Shown here in pieces: positions 4,964-6,510 of a stretch of 6,510 nucleotides of DNA. A program made the translations under genes and the position numbers. The notes below the pieces were generated by a model. The model was not told where the DNA came from. It did no database searches and was given only the letters and a program-made list of their open reading frames with translations. Each line of letters starts with the position of its first letter. Position 1 is the first letter of the stretch. The stretch is from contig JAKASY010000118.1 in NCBI GenBank assembly GCA_021817625.1, positions 1 through 6,510 of the forward strand, in the 5' to 3' direction. The stretch is from Bacillota bacterium (GTDB lineage Bacteria > Bacillota_E > JAJZYS01 > JAILZS01).

Positions 4964-6223
4964 ATGGAGCGGTACACTGGGGGCGAGGTGATCGACCGCT
5001 TGGACGACGACCAGGGCTTCGGCGCCGAGCGCTTCGCCGCCACGCTCATCCGCCATGCCGACCTGTACGACCCCGAGCCGCGTGGCGTGGTCGACGTGCT
5101 CGTCGTGGGCGAGCGCGTCGTCTCGATCGCGCCGCGCCTGAGCCGGCCGCGGCTCGGCCCGGGCGCCCTGGTGCACGTGGTGGACCTGCGGGGAGCGCGC
5201 CTCGTCCCGGGCTTCATCGATATGCACGTCCACCTGGCGGGGGGCGGCGGCGAGGGAGGCTTCCTCCACCGCACGCCGGCCGTGCCCCTGAGCGCGCTCG
5301 CGGCCGCGGGCACGACCACCGCCGTCGGGCTTCTCGGCACGGACGGCGTCACGCGCAGCGTGCAGGAGCTCCTCGCCACGGTGCGGGCGGTCAACGACGC
5401 GGGCCTCACGGCCTACATGTACACCGGCGCCTACGAGCTGCCGACGCGGACGATCACGGGCAGCGTGCGGGCCGACATCGTGCTCATCGACCGGGTGCTC
5501 GGCACCGGCGAGATCGCCCTCTCCGACGACCGCTCGAGCCACCCGAGCGAGGACGACCTCGCGCACCTCGCGGCCGAGACCCGGGTGGGTGGCCTTCTGA
5601 GCGGCAAGGCCGGCATCCTCCACCTGCACATGGGCGCCGGTCGTCGCGCGCTCGAGCCGGTCCTCACCCTCCTGCGCGAGCGCGACCTGCCGCCCTCGAT
5701 GTTCGTGCCCACGCACGTGAACCGCAACCGCCGCCTCTTGGAGCAGGCGGTCGTCCTGGCCGAGGCGGGCGGCGCCATCGACCTGACCGCCGGCATCGAC
5801 CCGCCGGGCGTGGACCACCCCCAGGTGCCGGCGGCGCGTGCCCTGCGCGAGCTGTGCGAGCAGGGCGTGCCGCTCGAGCGCATCACGATCTCATCCGACG
5901 CGGGCGGCAGCCTGCCGGTGTTCGACGCGGCCGGAAACCTCCTGGGCATCGACGTGGGCCGGCCCAACATGCTTTGGCAGACGGCGCGCCTTGTGCACAC
6001 GCGCGAGGCGCTGCCGCTCCAGGCCGCCCTCGCCGCGGTGACGCTCAACCCCGCGCGCCGCCTGCGCCTGCCGCGAAAGGGCCGGGTGGCGCCGGGCTGC
6101 GACGCGGACCTGGTGAGCCTCGACGCCGAGCTCGGCGTCGACCGCGTGTGGGCCCGCGGCGCGCTCGTCGCCCGGGGCGGGCGGGCGCTCCTGCGCGGGC
6201 CGTTCGAGGGCGCGTTCGCGTGA
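4964..6223 (+). CDS. iadA: Isoaspartyl dipeptidase (beta-aspartyl peptidase), amidohydrolase superfamily
   Basis: It hydrolyses dipeptides with an isoaspartyl bond, which arise from damaged Asn/Asp in proteins. It is a cytosolic binuclear metal enzyme. The 419 residues align along their whole length with E. coli IadA (390). An N-terminal beta-sandwich part (about 25-80) leads into the TIM barrel at GFIDMHVHL. Expected metal ligands are His88 and His90 (HVH), His222 (HMGA), His251 (PTHVNRN) and Asp312 (SSDAGGS). Substrate-site residues are also present: Glu97 (GGGGEGG), Tyr157 (TGAYELP), Arg190 (SDDRS), Arg254 and Ser316. The C-terminus returns to the sandwich (GCDADLVSLD, VWARGALVARGG). The odd point is that the carboxylated Lys162 bridging the metals in E. 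coli aligns with Glu183 (GEIALSD). Glutamate serves this role in other amidohydrolases, so activity is probably retained. The N-terminal 20 residues are extra. It overlaps the next gene by GTGA. Confidence 0.93.
   Translation: MERYTGGEVIDRLDDDQGFGAERFAATLIRHADLYDPEPRGVVDVLVVGERVVSIAPRLSRPRLGPGALVHVVDLRGARLVPGFIDMHVHLAGGGGEGGFLHRTPAVPLSALAAAGTTTAVGLLGTDGVTRSVQELLATVRAVNDAGLTAYMYTGAYELPTRTITGSVRADIVLIDRVLGTGEIALSDDRSSHPSEDDLAHLAAETRVGGLLSGKAGILHLHMGAGRRALEPVLTLLRERDLPPSMFVPTHVNRNRRLLEQAVVLAEAGGAIDLTAGIDPPGVDHPQVPAARALRELCEQGVPLERITISSDAGGSLPVFDAAGNLLGIDVGRPNMLWQTARLVHTREALPLQAALAAVTLNPARRLRLPRKGRVAPGCDADLVSLDAELGVDRVWARGALVARGGRALLRGPFEGAFA
6206..6210 (+). promoter_or_regulatory. Shine-Dalgarno sequence for the GTG start coupled to iadA
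   Basis: GAGGG inside the last codons of iadA lies nine bases before the GTG at 6220. This spacing supports starting the downstream protein within the iadA stop (GTGA). Confidence 0.45.
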
Positions 6224-6510
6224 GCCGGGCCAAGTACCGGCCGAACAAGATCAAGGTGCGCCACCACGTGCTGACGCCCCTCAAGGCACTCCTCGAGCGG
6301 CTGGCCGAGTACCCCGAGGTCGACGCCATCACGCCGGGCGTCATCGCCCCCAAGCGCGGCGGCAGCGTCGGCCTCACCATCCAGTACCGCACGCCGAGCG
6401 GCCTGCGCCTGATCGGCCGCAGCGGCGGCGCGGCGCAGGAGGTCTACGTGGTGACGCGCGATCCGGACGCCGTGGTCGCACGCATGCAGGCGGAGGGCTT
6501 GCTCGCCAAG
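6220..6510 (+). CDS. DUF2103-like small protein, C-terminus cut by window edge
   Basis: The frame opens with GTG at 6220, overlapping the TGA of iadA, and stays open for 97 codons to the end of the window. It is therefore partial at the 3' end. The visible sequence begins MSRAKYRPNKIKVRHHVLTP and is basic at first. A helix with EYPEVDAITPGVIAPKRGG (about 36-54) follows. Next is a beta-rich stretch GLTIQYRTPSGLRLIGRSGG (about 57-76), then AAQEVYVVTRDPDAVVARM (77-95). The order of a basic KxxHH segment, a PG-I-P-RG turn and a SGGAxQEVYVVT strand resembles the DUF2103 family, described as a predicted metal-binding protein. I recall this by pattern only. There is no membrane span. Coupling to iadA suggests co-expression, but a shared function is not established. 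Codon usage and GC match the neighbours, so this is unlikely to be a chance frame. Confidence 0.7.
   Translation, partial: MSRAKYRPNKIKVRHHVLTPLKALLERLAEYPEVDAITPGVIAPKRGGSVGLTIQYRTPSGLRLIGRSGGAAQEVYVVTRDPDAVVARMQAEGLLAK

Noticed and set aside
4838..5818. Minus-strand open frame (about 326 codons) opposite iadA
   Set aside because: iadA is conserved over its whole length on the other strand; this frame is an Arg/His/Ala-rich shadow.
1..6510. Search for mobile elements, CRISPR repeats, tRNA genes, phage genes and toxin-antitoxin or defence modules
   Set aside because: No regularly spaced repeats, terminal inverted repeats, transposase or nuclease motifs were seen. The zeta-toxin-like kinase has no small antitoxin gene beside it, so a toxin-antitoxin call is not supported.

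Overview
The window is very GC-rich throughout. It uses GTG and TTG starts freely, has strong purine-rich Shine-Dalgarno sequences (GGGGAGG, AGGGAGGG) and tightly packed genes. This fits a high-GC bacterium. The PspA-PspAA pair and the P-loop kinase look actinobacterial in style, but other high-GC soil or metagenome lineages cannot be excluded. No rRNA, tRNA, CRISPR array, transposase, integrase or attachment site was seen.

Layout. (1) Positions 14-2139, plus strand: two tandem paralogous multi-span membrane proteins of unknown function. Each appears to be built from two related halves, and both end in a conserved GMxTDPNTA motif. (2) Positions 1578-3723, minus strand: an ATP-type 6-phosphofructokinase (pfkA) followed 7 bases later by a small P-loop kinase-like protein. 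The kinase frame has no stop at its natural end and runs about 560 bases antisense into the second membrane-protein gene. (3) Positions 3724-3904: a gap with a GC-rich hairpin. (4) Positions 3905-4887, minus strand: a pspA (IM30/Vipp1-type membrane-stress protein) and pspAA operon, coupled through a TTGA overlap. (5) Positions 4888-4963: a short divergent control region. (6) Positions 4964-6510, plus strand: iadA (isoaspartyl dipeptidase, an amidohydrolase), coupled by a GTGA overlap to a small DUF2103-like protein that is cut by the window edge.

How the genes fit together. Most of the window is housekeeping: glycolysis (Pfk), envelope-stress maintenance (PspA/PspAA), and clearance of isoaspartyl dipeptides from damaged protein (IadA). 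No single pathway joins them. The supported partnerships are PspA with PspAA, IadA with its coupled downstream gene, and possibly Pfk with the adjacent kinase.

I did not find a convincing undescribed multi-gene system. The points most worth a second look are the stop-less kinase with its long antisense tail, the doubly duplicated membrane proteins, and an IadA in which glutamate replaces the metal-bridging lysine.
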